A program made the translations under genes and the position numbers. A DNA stretch of 64,000 bases. It comes from Branchiostoma floridae (taxonomy: Eukaryota; Chordata; Leptocardii; Amphioxiformes; Branchiostomatidae). The notes under the pieces are model-generated. The model made no database searches. It saw only the letters and a list, made by a program, of their open reading frames with translations, and had not been told where the DNA came from. Below are positions 23,790 to 49,300 of the stretch, piece by piece. Every line of letters begins with the position of its first letter. The first letter of the stretch is position 1. The stretch lies in NCBI RefSeq assembly GCF_000003815.2, contig NC_049981.1, positions 2,498,498 to 2,562,497 on the forward strand. Direction: 5' to 3'.

Positions 23790-24135
23790 GTTGTATTGTT
23801 TCATGTATGATGGATGTAATGTGGTACTAAGTACATGCGAAGTCTACATGTATAATGTGGCCCTACATGTATGGTAATGTGGCCCTACATGTATGGTAAT
23901 GTAGCCCTACATGTATGGTAATGTGGCCCTACATGTATGGTAATGTCACCCTACATGTATGGTAATGTGGCCCTACATGTATGGTGATGTGGCCCTACAT
24001 GTGAAGGCTACATATCTGATGTAATATGGCAAAACCTGTATGGTAATGTGGCCCTACATGTATGGTAATGTGGCCCTTCATGCATATGGGAAGGCTACAT
24101 ATATGATATGCTGCTACATGTATGGTAATGTGGTA
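23790..24135. repeat. Minisatellite in KIFBP 3' flank (atgtggccctacatgtatggta)
   Basis: About twelve 23-bp copies start about 80 bp after the KIFBP stop codon, so they probably lie in the 3' untranslated region or just beyond it. Confidence 0.85.
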
Positions 24136-24139
24136 CAAG

Positions 24140-25885
24140 TATGATATAATGTTTCTGTGTAAAGCCCAGACCTGGAATAAGTCATTTCTTGCAATCACTG
24201 TCTCATTGTTGTGTACTAGTAATATGAAGGAATAGAATGAACACCTGCTTGCTGTCAATACTTGCTGGTAGTTCTAAGTAGGTGTTCTCAATGTCATCTA
24301 ATGTTATCGACTGGAAGAAACAGATTTTAAATCTAATTAAAAATGCTGCACCTACTTGATGCGTTGGTTTTTGGAATTAAATGGATCTTTTCTTTAACGG
24401 ATACCTAGGGGTGGTGCCCATCTCCATTTCTGTAGCCCTTTAGCCACACATCTGTGCAAGACACTACAGCAGGGGGCTAGTCTGTTGGCAGTGACGTGTG
24501 TTTAACTCCCATACTCTTCCTCATTAGTGCTGAGTGCTAAGCTGAGCAGCATGTACCATTTTTAGAGTCTTTGGTATGACCCAGCCGCAATGCGACCTCC
24601 CGGGTTCCAAACGAACATTGAGTCAGGGAAAGTCTTGTAAATTGACTTCACCTTGGGGCATAGCAAGTATTAAAAACCCAGGACCTCTTGGCTTCCAGCC
24701 AAATGCTCTACCAGTTATGCCATACCAAACCCCACAATATGCCGTAGTTGGGAAAATAATTTGATCACACAATCTCTCGCTGGCTGGAAGTTATGACCCC
24801 CTCACAGGTGACTGTTCTGCTGGTGCTAAAAGCATGATTTAGTCAGGCTAGATGGGAAAATAAACCAACTTTAAACAAAGAAAAGGCTAAAGAAGTAACT
24901 TACATTGCATTTCTCCAACCTCACGCATTCCCAGTCCAAGAACTTTCATTTGAGTGGTAATTCTGGAGTTAGTGTCATTATTATATGGACTAGCAAAAGC
25001 ATTGTCTATGGACTTGGTGTCAGAACGTTTTCAAGTGAGAAAAATTAAACTGCAAGAAATAGACATTCATGTTATTCTGTTTGACATTTTCCTATTTATT
25101 CTGCATTAGTGGTAACTACATATTAACCAACCATGTTCCATTTGAATGTTGCTATTTACATGTAGCGATACCTAACAGTGAAGTTACTTTCTGCTGTAGC
25201 ATTTCTGTAGCAAATGTTACCACTGTCCACATTTCATGTTGCAAATATAGTGGAAATGGCGACTACGGTTCCAGCTAAAAAGTAAATCATAAATGAGTTC
25301 GACAGACACATGGTACATGCAGATACCCCCTACAGAAACAACATAGAAACAACATGGTACAGTCCCCCCTATAGAAACATCATACATGCCTTCAGTTGTA
25401 CTTTACTACATGTGGTCTTGGGTTTCTTAGCGACAGGAGAAATCTGACATAAATCCTTGAACATGCAGAGAAAGAGCCAGACGCTAGGAGGCGCTGCAGT
25501 GCATTGTCCTGTGTTGGAAATGCGTGGTTTTACTGTCAACATGGCAGCTACTATAATGTGACTCCAGTTGTCATGGCAACAGCTATAATGTGACAAGTTG
25601 CCATGGCAACGGCTGTCATGTGACCCAATTGCAGTGCAGTACATAAAAGTGTGATGATGATATAGTGCAATCTAAACAGAGTTAAGACTCTTACAAATTT
25701 CTTCAAGACAGCTGCATTATGTGCAATTTCATTACGTAAGAAAAGTTCCTTGAGACAGCTGCATGATCACTTACAACTTGAGCAACTTCCTTTTGTAAGA
25801 AAAGTTCCTTGCCCAGCCGGATACAAGTATGTACAGGTGAAAACTAAAAACATTAAAAACTAAAAACGGCCGCCGGTTTGGTTGG
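24140..25885. other. Convergent intergenic region KIFBP / HDGF-related gene
   Basis: No coding exon seen. A SINE-like block lies near 24440-24740 (antisense B-box-like cgggttccaaacgaacattg and ggcttccagccaaatgctct). 25540-25640 contains repeated gttgccatggcaac and ataatgtgac segments. Confidence 0.4.
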
Positions 25886-37223
<11,338 letters not shown>

Positions 37224-38695
37224 GTTTGACTTTCTGGTGAGGTCCAGCTAGAAGGCCGGTCGGCAGGGGCCGTCTGTCTCTCAGAGAGACGGTGCTGAGG
37301 TCTCTGGACGCTGTTTGAGGGCAGAAGTTTGTAAAGTTTTCACGGAAACGCCGAAATTTCGCTTCACATCGACACAGTCGGCGCCATTTCGTGTCTCTCG
37401 TCCATTCTCGCGAGAAGTGAACGCATCCAACCGCATCAAACATATCACAGAGAACGACAATCTGATAAAGTTTCTTACACTTTTATCAATATCTGCTATA
37501 ATGTATAGAATAGAAGGGTCTAAAATAAAATGTTATATTTCTATAACTGAATGTTTTGTCTATAGGGTACATATTTGGGTATTTTTATTGTGATCAATGT
37601 TCACATTCACGTTATGAGGCGTTGACAAGATTTCGCGGGAAAAAGCAAATCTTTCAATGACAGAAATTTTCAGACGATAGAAGAACTGTCTGACCGAAGA
37701 GCTCGGATTTTGAGAGTTTCATCGACGGAAGCCATTCAGCTGACAGCAGGGGTGTAAGTTAGGGTGAGTTTGTTGTACGTAGACATTGCAGATGTGCAAA
37801 TTCTGTGTGAAAGTACGATATTCACAAAGCTTCGTCAGATTCTGTGAATGAAGCAACTGGATGGATTCAAATTGGTCAGACTCAGATGTTTCACACAGCA
37901 TCCACGTCTTATCCTCATTGATGCTGTAATAGTAGCTGTATTAAAGGTCTTGCTTTTGTAACTACCTGAGAGTCTAACCTTCATCAAGAACTCACAATAT
38001 TTCGTCCCAAGTATACAATTATGATTTGACTTTTGTCCGGCGGTGCGAATTTGTCAGAAAGGCCGTTTATTATATGACGTTACCATACTCTGCGTGTTCA
38101 GTCATTGTTCAACTTTCCAGGCCACTTAGATAATAAATGCATTTTTTTTTTTTTTTTTTGCCACGTTGACAGAACCTCCACCTGGCCTTCCGGGGGATTT
38201 AATTGCATAGTAGAATTCCGTATAACTGCCATGAGATGGAGCGCATGCAAGAATAGCATTTCCCTTCGAATGAATGAACAAACGAACGAATGATTTATTG
38301 AATATTTTCAATACAAAAACAACAGGCAATCTTAGGCTTGTTGCAGGCAATCATAGGCTGCCTGAATTGCACTGTAGTTCAACATGAAAAGGCTTACATA
38401 TCACACACATGATTGGCAGCATACAGTACATCCTGTTGTTCTAAAATTATTTCAAATCATTTTCTCTAAAAACATGAGATTGCACATACTGTACATGTAT
38501 TTAGGGATACACATGTACAGTATTGGACAAATACAACCCTACAATGGCCAAACTCTGCTGGCAAATTATTCTCCCAATGTAAATTACAAAGTCTGTGAAG
38601 TTAGTCTGGCAGAGATTACCGGCAGTGACAACCAAGAAAAGTGGGCAAGAACCTAACCATTTTGTCCTGACTATTTCACTAGTTTAAGAGGAAGC
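37224..38695. promoter_or_regulatory. Head-to-head intergenic region of the two IBD genes (candidate shared promoter)
   Basis: The HDGF-related ATG (37223, minus) and the IBD-like ATG (38696, plus) face away from each other across about 1.5 kb. The first few hundred bases are CpG-richer than nearby introns. A donor-like GTAAGT sits near 37758, in a sequence that could be a 5' untranslated exon of the plus-strand gene. A poly-T tract lies near 38142-38159. No TATA box was identified. The shared promoter is inferred from arrangement only. Confidence 0.35.
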
Positions 38696-41600
38696 ATGAA
38701 GACCAGAAGCAGGCAAGGATCTGCTGTGCAGGCTGTGTTAACCATAGCAACAAGAGGCAGGATTACATTCTCTCCACCAGTCAAGAAGGAGGAACAGCCA
38801 CTCCAGCCTCCTCCCCAAGCAGCCCAACCTCCAGCATCAGAGGATGCAGGGAGCATCGGTCAGCGGTTGAGGAAGAAAAGAAATGACAAAGCAGAAATAC
38901 CGGCAGAGGTTAATATGGAAGATGCGCAGAAAGTGAACAACACGAAGGCAACAAGCAAGAGGGAACAGCAACCTGCTGTGCAGAAAGTGGACAGCACAAA
39001 GACAGTATCTGGGAGAGAAGTGCAGCCAGGTATGCAGAAAGAGGAGGGTGGCAAAGGTGGGATGAAAACATCAGGCAACAGGAAGCGGAAAGTTGAAGAT
39101 GAAGACTGGGAGGATTCTGGGATGGAGACGGATGACTCGGTCTCCGGATGGGAGGACACCTCGGGTGTGGTGGGAACGATGCCAACTCTCCGCCAGGTGA
39201 GGTTCCCTCCACCACCTCCTGGAGAGTCTGAGGAGGACAAGAAGAAGAGAGAGGAGATGGAGGAGGCAGAGGTAAGTTTACTCTCCCTGTTCTTGCAGTC
39301 ATTTGTTTTATCCTGTAAATTGTGTCATTGAATTGAAGCTACTGTAAAAGTGCGTTTTTTTCTTGTGCCAAGTTTACATGAGTTGTAGCATCAGTGCCAA
39401 TGGAAACAAAAATCTTGTGTACTGATTTAGGCTTAAGACGTCAAGTCACATTTCCAAACCGGGGCCTGGCCGGGATGTCTTAAGAATCGAAAAATCAAAT
39501 TACATACCTAGAAAAATACACAAATTATGCCCTTGAATCTTATTTTGACATTTTGTGTATTTTGATCTCCCAAAAGCTGCCGGGCCGGGCCCCTTTTTTG
39601 AAATGTGACCTACATGTAAGTCTTAGGGAGGGTTAGTCCTTGTTGTGCAATGATCTTGGGGTCAAATAATCCTTCATGTACACTAAATATGGGACAATCA
39701 ATCTCTGTTATTTCCTGCCAGAGGAAGAAGGCCTGGGCTGAGTGGCAGTTTGCTGCGGCTACGGAGAGGAACCGGATTCGTGCCGAGCATGACAGGAAGG
39801 CGGTACAACGGGAGCTTATGCACCGCAGATGGTAGGAACCCTGCTGTTGTTAGGACGTTGCGAAAGGTTGGGGCTCTGTAGGGACTGCTATATATGCAAT
39901 TGAAATATTACAAGCTTCAAATTGATAGAACAATTGATTCATATGGAAGATTGTTTTTTCTGAGGGTACTTGTAAAGTTTATGAACTTGAAGATATCATG
40001 CCATGATTCCAAACTACTACCAAGAATTTCTTGTTGAAAGCATGCAAAAACATTCATGCACAGGTGGAACAGGTGGATGAGATCACATAATTACCTAATG
40101 TGTCCTGACCAATTTTATTGAAGCTTGAGAACTGAATCAGATGCAATAATGGTTGTCACTCATAAGCTGTGTCTACTGGTGCAAAGCTTATAAAATTTTA
40201 ATCCCAGACACAGTTCACTAACAGTTGTTAATCTTCCATTATAACCTGAATGTGAGCATCTTGTTTTTCCCCAGGCTAAAAAGTCTAAGTAAGAAGGAGC
40301 GGAAGAAATATGAAAGGACTGCCAAGAACAAGGAAAGCCTGAGAGGTAAGTGTGTAATCAATTGTTATCACATCTCTAGGTCCTTTGGGTTTGAAAAGTA
40401 CATTGATAACTGTGATTATATTGCAGATTATGATTACCTTTTTTTTCATCTGAGGTTTTTTATTTACCCTGCACACTGTCAGTGTCATCATTCATGTAGT
40501 ACAAGCTCTCATGGCAAGTCAGAAGAAAATGTCATGCCAACAGCAGGAAACTGTTTACTTTGGTAGTGAGATTTGTAAAAAGCATTCAGAACTCATAGAA
40601 GGTAGTGGTAGCTCTGACGCATTCGTTATCATTCCTTAGATTTCAGACCCTTCCATGGCTCAAACTTATTTTAACCCTGTACCTCCCGTCCCTGGTACAG
40701 CTATGCGTGATGAGAGGTCTTTGTTGGAGCTGCAGTCTGACCTTGTCTCTGCTCTGCAGGTTGGTCACATTGTGAGTATTCATTTTTCTGATCATCTTTA
40801 GTCCGACCAATGTGTGAATGTTTTTTCTCCTTAACAGTGTTCTCACCAGAATTTTTTTTAACAGCATAGGGGCATCTTAGTGCAGCAAAGCCATGTGGAA
40901 AGCAGTGCAGGTGTGAACATTGCAGGGGTCTGAGAATTCTCAAATCTACAACCCTTGGAAACTCACTATCCATTTTACTATTTCCTGCATTTTGAGGGCT
41001 AAATTTTTTAGTAAATTAAAGCCAACATTTTTTTTTACTTTGTTACAAAAGACCCCTTTGCTGGTTGATACACAGCAAAACGGCCCAAATCACAGTGTAG
41101 GGGCTCAATCAAAGCATAGGGGATCCAACTCACAGCATATAGGGGCCCCCTATGCTGAAAAGGCCTGGCGAGAACAGTGTGACCTAAAGATACTGATGAT
41201 CAGTGATTTTGAATTAATTGTCCAATCACAACTGAGATGTCAGCATCACAACTGTCTCTCTGCAGGATGTCCCAGCTGCTGTTTCTGTGCTGAAGAAGAT
41301 GCGGGACATTGTGTTCACCCAGAGACTGCTGACCAACCAGCCGACAATTGTCTACACACTTCATAAAGTCAGTATTGAGAGTCCTGTAACAGTACTACTA
41401 CTGACATTTGTCAATCATTTTGCAATTTGACCTAGAGCAGGCTGTATACCCTAGTGCACCAGGTGCAATTTTTCTTTAATTTCAAGTTCAGGACATTTCA
41501 TCCTGAGTATACATTTGCGTCATAAAGTCAAATTTCTTTCTCATCTCTTCCTTCATATTTTCATTAGGAATAGTTAGTTTCATGATGTGTCAACATTGTT

Positions 41601-42587
41601 TTTTTTTTAATGGTGTGGTTTTATTTCTTTCAGGTGCGTGAGTTTGCAGGGAGTCGGCAGGTTCAGAAGCTGGCGCATCGCCTGTACTTGTCCTGCAGGA
41701 TTCCCTTCATGGTGTATGAGGGAGAATCTTTCATCCAGGCATTTGAAAGGGGTCGGCAAGATCTGCTGGAGAGAGATGCCAGAAACCTGGAGGAGGAGCT
41801 GGCTAGAAAAGCAGAAAGAGGTGTGGATATAGTTTTCTGTCTGTTTATGTTAGAGGTCTTATGCAAAAAACAGTTATTCAAGCAACTGGGTATGATTTTG
41901 GAAAGTTGCTTGAGTAACTGTTTTTTTTTTTTGGCATATCTTATACCTGGATGTCTAATCTTCATCGATGTTAGACTTAGAGGTGTTAGTTTTACTTGTA
42001 AGGGGTGTTGCTATATGTATCTGAAAAGAATTTCATCAGGTTGCTAGAACATAGGATATTAAAGTTTTCTTTTTCTCAAGTGGTAATGTCTCTTACCTGC
42101 TTACATTTTTAAGTCTATGAGACATTTTCCTTAGAGATTCTGACATTGGCTACAGACTAGCAGTTTTCCAGCTGCTAGAGGTATAAATAAAAGTTTCTGG
42201 CTGCTAGTGGTGTAGATAGTTCAAAATTTTTTTTGGGTCTTTTCAATTCTTTGCCCGTGTGCATACACTGTGACTGGTCTGTCCATTGGTTCCTGGTGTT
42301 GCATGAAAAATGTAGGATATTTGTCCGGTGATGGTTCAATGTTTGGACTTAACCCATACCTGTAGGACTGACTCTGTTGGCATGGTTACCATATGTGAGT
42401 TCTTCTTTCATACTGCCTAGCCTCTAATTCAAGAGATTATTGGCAGACGTTGACTCACCTTCTTCCTGTTTCAGCAATAAGGAAAATGAAGGAAGCTGAA
42501 GACCAGGTGGTACCTGGGGAAGAGAAACTCCCCCTCCCAAACCCAGCAGAGACCTGGGACACAGAAGCCGTGGTACCAGGACAGTAA
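38696..42587 (+). CDS. IBD-like/TFIIS-N-like domain protein without PWWP, 7 exons
   Basis: I cannot name this gene. Exons: 38696-39271, 39722-39831, 40275-40345, 40701-40771, 41266-41367, 41634-41820, 42475-42587. All phases join to 409 codons plus stop. Residues 1-192 are a charged, low-complexity tail with basic stretches such as RLRKKR and NRKRK, suggesting a nuclear protein. Next comes a basic helix-rich region (KKAWAEWQFAAATERNRIR; LKSLSKKERKKYERTAKNK). Exons 4-6 encode an IBD-like bundle: LLELQSDLVSALQVGHI, DVPAAVSVLKKMRDIVFT, PTIVYTLHKVREFAGSR, VQKLAHRLYLSCRIPF. Exon 4 (71 bp, phase 1 to 0) and exon 5 (102 bp, phase 0 to 0, 34 codons beginning D-V/I-P) equal exons 13 and 15 of the divergent neighbour in size and phase. 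That supports common descent. No PWWP exon is seen. A short 5' non-coding exon may lie nearer 37700, since CACTAG sits just before the ATG exon. Confidence 0.85.
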
Positions 42588-43304
42588 CCTTAACTGTAGT
42601 CTGTATAATGCAAATTCCACTGTCCAGGGCTGTATCTGTGTTGGCAATGTTGGGCATGCTGTATAGAAGCGTGATTAAATCAGGCTACCTGAACTGAGAC
42701 CCAAGGCACAGAAGCTATGGTGAGGACCTGAACTAACTCATTGCTTCAGGTTCTGTTCTGTTCTGTTCACTTGTACAGGGACTTACACAAGGTGTTTAAT
42801 GACACATAAGATATACAAAACTTATGGGATGACAGTACATGTGAATCTGGAGAGACGTTGTTTTGATGATAGTTTAATGCAGTGTTAGAACGTTGAAATA
42901 GCCATGATTATTGTCAGCTTCCCACTTTACATAGTCTATGCCTTAGTAGTGTATATATATATATATATATCCTCCAGTTGAGTATGATAAACAAACTGGT
43001 GCCACTGTTTTACATTCACTGTTGGCACTGCTTAATTGCAGGCAGATTCCTGAATGTGTAATGAAATTAAAAAACAGTTCTGATTTATTTTTCGCGGCTA
43101 CAGTGACACTCTTGCAGCATCTCAGTTATTATATACACTACCTTCTTGTGTTGTGCTACACCATACTGTAGTAATGTGGAATGATCAGTGAGTATGTATT
43201 AAGAGATGGTGTTGTGGAACTATCGGTGCATGTGTTTGCACAGTCCATCTAAACAAAGCTGTCCTAGAGGATGGGTAGTCATGGTAACACATCTGCCACG
43301 CCCC
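42588..43304. other. Convergent intergenic region between the IBD-like and CCP genes
   Basis: Probable 3' flanks of both genes. A short (TA)n tract lies at 42951-42971. No exon seen. Confidence 0.5.
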
Positions 43305-46300
43305 TCAGACTAGCTCCAGAGCATCACCAGGGGTCTGGTAGTCATAGTGATAGAGGCGCCACGCTCCACTGATGTAACGGAAAGTTACAAACACCTTCTT
43401 CTTCAGCTCCTGAGCAACAGAAATGGTCAAACTGGTCAGAATCATGCCAAAGTGTAATGTTAAGGTGGACAGAAAAGCCAAAGGTGAAGTTACATAAGAC
43501 GAATTTCTCTCCACACACGCCAGAGATATTTACCTGCCACATTTACATAGGGTCTATAAATGCAGGATGGGTTGTGTGTAGGGCCAGCTACCCACCACAT
43601 ACAAATTGCTAGCGAGGAACATAGGGTCGAAGGAAGAAAATTTTGCAGCAGATTAGAACAGAGAAAAGAGACAGTATCAAAGTGAGAGGGACACAAGAGC
43701 ACCCAAAAAATGAATATAAACTCAGCCAAGTTTAGGGGGTCCCTTCTTTCACACTAGAGTACTCAGTGAGAAACAGTACACTACAGTGTTGCTCTTAGGA
43801 AGGTAGATATCTCTTGGTTGTGTATGAAGAACATTGTTAGGGGGGCAGTGGGTTTTTAACTGATCTCTTAAAGGGACTGGTTTTGTTACCAATCCGATAC
43901 TGTAAGCCCCGTTTTACATCTAAGGCTCTGTAAATGTGACCTAAGCCTTATGTGTGAAACAATAACAGTCGTGATTTGTGATCCGGCGCGGGTTCGAATC
44001 CCGGAAGTCGGGATGTTGTTTCTTTCTGTTCTACTCGCCCCTCTGGTTGTTTCAGTGGTTCCCATGCCGACCCTGTGAGTAACAGGCTAGTGGATGTGCC
44101 ACACAGGGATGTCGAACTCGGAGATCCGAGGACGAATCATGAAGAAAAGGGGAGTAGTGTAACAGTGGTGTTCAAGTACTACCTATCGTCCTTGCCCAAG
44201 GGCACTAGTGCTTTTGTGGCGACAGCTATAGCAGTCGTGATTTGTGATCCGGCTGCCCGGGTTCGGCGCGGGTTCGAATCCCGGGAGTCGGGATGTTGTT
44301 TCTTTCTGTTCTACTCGCCCCTCTGGTTGTTTCATGTGGGATACGTGAGCCTGAATGGTTATTGATAGTAGCTTAAATAGCCACAAACTCTGAACATACC
44401 GGGACTGGTGTTTGCAGGCTGCCCCTCGTTCTGTCACACACAAACACATTGTACTGCTCTGAAGTCTTGTACAGAGTCGTCCTGTCCGCCGTTGAGTGAA
44501 GACGGATGTTCGCACCTCCATTCAGGTTGTTTCCCACAACGGTGCTCAATGCCTTCAGCTAGTATCACGTAAAACACGACAGAAAACAAGTGTGTACAAC
44601 TTGGTAATCTCCCAAATGTTTCCCCTAAAATCCCGGAAAATAGTTTTCTTTGTTTGGTTCATGAAAAAAAAATATTCATCAAATCAGAAGCTGTTTAATC
44701 TAGTACCCACCGTTTGTATAATTAATGCCGAACGTTTGGCTTGTAGTGGGAACTTATTGTCTGATACAGTTTATATATAGGAACATATGTAATAGATTTT
44801 CTGGGACTCCTGAAACACGCTAAAATTGCCTTACCTGTACATCTGAGTGAATAACCATGAAGGTCTTGATGTTGGCGCCGATGTCATTCAGCTTGTCGTT
44901 GCAGTGTTTGACAAGGTTAGATGGCTGAGGGCCCAGATGGACGTGTTCGTCCAGAAACTTGTCGGAGAAATGCATCACGTCTAAATGAAAGGAAAGTCGC
45001 AAAATTAGTCTCGAATTTTCCCTAGGTTTGAAACCCAACCAACAAAATGTATCATATGTTTTTCGAGAAACAGGGAGCTGAAACGCTGATGATCCCGATG
45101 GAACTGCATGCAGTGTACTATCTGACATTTTTCTCTTACTTATACTCAAATGTTTAGGGTTACTTAAAGAGGTTATAACCTCCTTGAGTTACTGTACTGC
45201 ATGGGTTGTTATGCCAGATTCCAGATGCCATATTCATATTTTCTTCGAAAAGCCTAAGGTTGTACTCATCAGGGAAGCAATCACGAGGAAGCTAATGTTC
45301 CATAGCAAATTTATCTTTTTACCAAGGAAACTTCCAGCGAGACAAATCCCGAGGCATTGCTTTTCTCCCAACCCCGGCTATTAGTATGTAGGTGTTTAGA
45401 TTTAATATCATACACATGTTGATTCTAGGGGGGCCTGCAAAGGACGGCACAGAGAGGCATTAGAACCTGGTCTCAATGTTGGAAATTGCAAATAAGCTTC
45501 CCTTTCCCTAGGCCTGGGACTTAAAGAATTACCAAGCACCGGACCGGGTGCTCCTAGAGGGACTGCAAATGGGCTTAAACTCACCCACACATGATGGAAA
45601 GTCATGCTCAAACCCCTGTGCTGCACAGGTATTCACTTGGGTTTTGCGAGGCGGCAGCGTAGTCTTCTCCCAGAAGATGTTTCCTCCCCTGCTGTACATG
45701 AGGGAGTCGGCAGGGCAGCGGACCTGCACCTCTTGCAGGGCACGGATGCGGGTTCCGGCGGCGTTTGCTCCGCCTCGTGTCAGCTCCACAGCCTTCTCAC
45801 CTGCTGCAGGGGCTGGCACGGGGACCAGGCATTGCACTGAAACACAAATACGCAACATTGATACCGCAGCCGTTCAAGCTGAGGAAGGAGCATGGGAGAA
45901 ATTGACTCAACCATATCACAACAACACAAACGTGCAACATCTGCACTGCAACACTTTCGAGATTCTCTGACACCGGAATACTACAGGGTTAGGGTTAGGT
46001 CTACAATACCGTAGAAACTTAATCTTCAGAAGGCCCATTGTCAATCTTGGACTTCACAATCCTCCCGATCCCTCACAAACAACATCGAAAACATAACCTT
46101 CTCAGTAGTAGTAGAAAAGATATATAGTGACACATTAGGATGTCATTCAAAATGTTGAATGGGGAGGTTTCACATTCAATTACTTAGACCATACCATCAC
46201 AGGGGACTATGGGGTGATTCATCCCTCCACCAGCAGTGCAGGTCGCCAACTGCGAGTTATGAGCCGTTCCATGCAGGAACCACTCACTGCCACTACATTC

Positions 46301-49300
46301 GTACGACACCTAGGTAACAAAGGGAACAGCAACAAGAAGATGTGACAACAACAGCATGAGTCATGGACTGTGCCCTGAGGGACTTCTATGCAGAACCCGC
46401 TCACGATCACCACATTTGTGTACGTACGGCATCTAAACAACAAAACGTACTAGGTAAGCAACCACACTTGCTGTTAACACTTTGAAACAGTCTATACCTA
46501 AACAGCAGCAACATTCGTGGCGACTCAACCTCTACTTGGATAATAGGCAGAATGAGTTGTTTGTTGGCCTGCAACTGCAGCTGTTGATATCTGCGGCATG
46601 CATTTGAAGCTGGCCGGGGGAAAGCTTTCGTCAAAGTTAGCTTGTAAGTAGCAGCAACGGTTAACTAATTCAGAGTCAGACTGGACAAAAACATGGACTA
46701 AGGTCATGTTATTTGCCTTAAACCCTGAATTTGTGAGTTGTACCCCATTTTACCGCAACTTTTCCTGTCATGTCCTACCTGGTTGTCTTTCCACACCCTT
46801 TCTGGCGGTCTCAGTCTCCGGGACGTGCCCGGACCCGTCTGTAGTTTGAAGATTGGAGCCTGCTGACGCCTGTCATCAGCAATGGGCGGGTCGTTGATCT
46901 CACAGGTTTCTGTAGTTTGTGTATTGACAGTATGTAACAGCTCATGTCACGGTGGCCAGGTAGTGAGTCAAGGATCAGAACAGAGGCATGATGTTTGCGG
47001 AGATAATAACTTTATTTCAGTGCTCAAGTGGACACGTCTTCCCCTGTCGCCGTCTCTAGATCGAATCCCCTCCCTCTTACGTGTCACTTCCCCAACCCCT
47101 CTACATTTGGTCCCCAGTAACACTCCCCACTCCTGGGGTTATCACGCTGTCACCTAGTGACACTCGCACAACTTACACTGTAATCATCTATGCGGAGCAA
47201 TTGTAAAACACACATTGATGGAAATGGACGATAGGTCAGAGAATTTTTGAGAATTTCAGTTTGTTGAGAATAAGCTTAGTCATATCAGCAATATAGTGAA
47301 GAACAACTGACCTATACAATCTAAAGTGTCTGGGTTCGGCTTCAGGCTGCCGTCCGTGCATGTCAGAGTGATTTCTCTGGAAAAGTCGTCCCACAGCCTC
47401 CTGTTGCCACGGCAAGTGACAGTGACGTCACTGTTGTGTGGAATCTGGCCTACCGTCGATGTGTCGGCATTAGGGATGTCCGGAACGTCACATGGACGCG
47501 GGGCAGCTGGGAAATACAGTCAATCAATCAATCAAAGAACCTGAGGCATCAGAATGGGAAACAACTACAAGGAATGTTTGGGACGTTACAGGGACGTTTC
47601 CTATTGCCTTGGGACCGAACAGAAAACAGTTCCCACCTTCACACTGGACCACAGTCTTCTGCGCGCCTTTGTTGCATCTCCAGGTATCTGTTCGTTTTCC
47701 GACACCCCTGGAAAGTAACCACACACGATGCAAAACGTTTACGAACCAGATAGAAACGTTTCTTGCAGAGAGTTGCGGCTTAATTTCACCCAACTCCTCG
47801 ATCATCTGTCCACCACTTACATACGACACTCAAACAAACATACGACTAGCTGGTATTAGTGATCAACTATTGTAGCTTTAAAATTCATAGCAACATTTAA
47901 ATAGACAAGTGAAAGTGATTGTTGAATGTCACCTGAGAATGCTGTTCTGCGGACAAGTGAAAGTGACTGTATCTCCCTGTAGCATTTCTGTGGTTTCCTT
48001 GGCGGCAGTGAAAGTTGGCGGCTGGTACTCCACCAGCAGAGCACCCAGACTCGGCGTGAAACCAATGTTCATGCCAGGAAACTGCAGGAACTTGTTCCGT
48101 TTGGAATCGGACACCAGCTTACAGGTCCCTACAAAGAAAACGTGAGAAATCTTACACCGCACCAGTGTCCAGGTCCCTACATTTGGAAAATCTTACACCG
48201 GCGTGTGAATTGTGGTACAGGGGGTATCCACGTAAGCATTGTGGTACAGGCGGTCCTCACGTGAGTATTGTCAGTGGCAAATGTGGTAATCACGTGAGCA
48301 TTGCGGTACAGGAAGCAGTGTACATTGTGGCACCTACGGTACTCACGTGAGTATTTTAGCATAAGCAGCACTCACGTGTGCATTGTGGCACAAGTCGTAC
48401 TCACTTGAGCAGATACTCGCGTGAGCATTGTACGTGTTACAAGCTTGGTAGTCACGTTCATCAATTTGTGGCACATTCCCTACTCACGTGAGCATTGTGG
48501 CACAGTCGTCACTTGACGTCACAGGTCATATTGTGGCACAAGTGGTACTCACTTGAGCAAGGCACAGGCGATAGTCACGTGAGCATTACCATTGTACATT
48601 GTCGGTTACATGCTAGGTAGTCACCTGTGCATATATTGCACAGACGAAACTCATGATCACGTGCACGTGCATTGTGGCACATTCAGTACTCACTTGAGCA
48701 TTGTGGCACGGGCGGTTCGAATCTGCCGGTGTCCTGACATGTCATGCTCAGAGTGTTCTGTACAGGGTACCGGGCCTTCACCCCCAGCCCGCGGTTACAG
48801 ACCGCCTCCAGCACCGTCCCGACAGGCTGCACCTCCCCGGCCCCCACCTCCTGGTCCGTCTCCCCGTGCACCAGCCTCCCGTTCAGGCTCTGCAGCTGTC
48901 CAGCAGCCACCGCACACCCTGGAAATGGACAAATGGCAAAGTTGGTGAACTGGTGGTTTGGGGTGATACTAAATCTTTTCAGGGCTTTTAGCAAACAGAG
49001 TCTAAACTGGGATGTTTTGGTGTTCAATTTGGCTTTTCCATTTTTTTGCGTATCAATTGAGAAATGTGTTACTATGTTGCTTATACACATATGCATATTG
49101 TACCTTCTTCTGTCTCACGGGCTAAAACGTAGCGCAGATGTAAATTACAATGGGCAAAGCACATATGCAGCACATTGCAGCGACCTATTAATTTAATTTA
49201 ATTTGTCCGGCTAGCCTTTAAAGCTTTAGACCTAAGACCACATTTCATTCATATCTGAACTTTACACATGAATAACTCTAAACACTCCTCCTAAAATCTT

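Larger units (their letters stand above)
45585..48918 (-). other. Five CCP/sushi-like modules
   Basis: Modules are encoded by 48694-48918; 47933-48128 with 47637-47707; 47312-47506; 46779-46909 with 46195-46309; and 45585-45836. Each has four cysteines in CCP order. Modules 2 and 4 are split by an intron and modules 1, 3 and 5 are single-exon, mostly with phase-1 borders typical of shuffled extracellular modules. None has the Trp normally found between the third and fourth Cys (for example GRFEPPVPQC in module 1), so they are divergent. Confidence 0.65.

Noticed and set aside
43985-44285. tRNA gene suggested by GGTTCGAATCCCG
   Set aside because: The B box is present twice, but no acceptor stem, A box at the correct distance or anticodon arm could be assembled; more likely SINE-derived.
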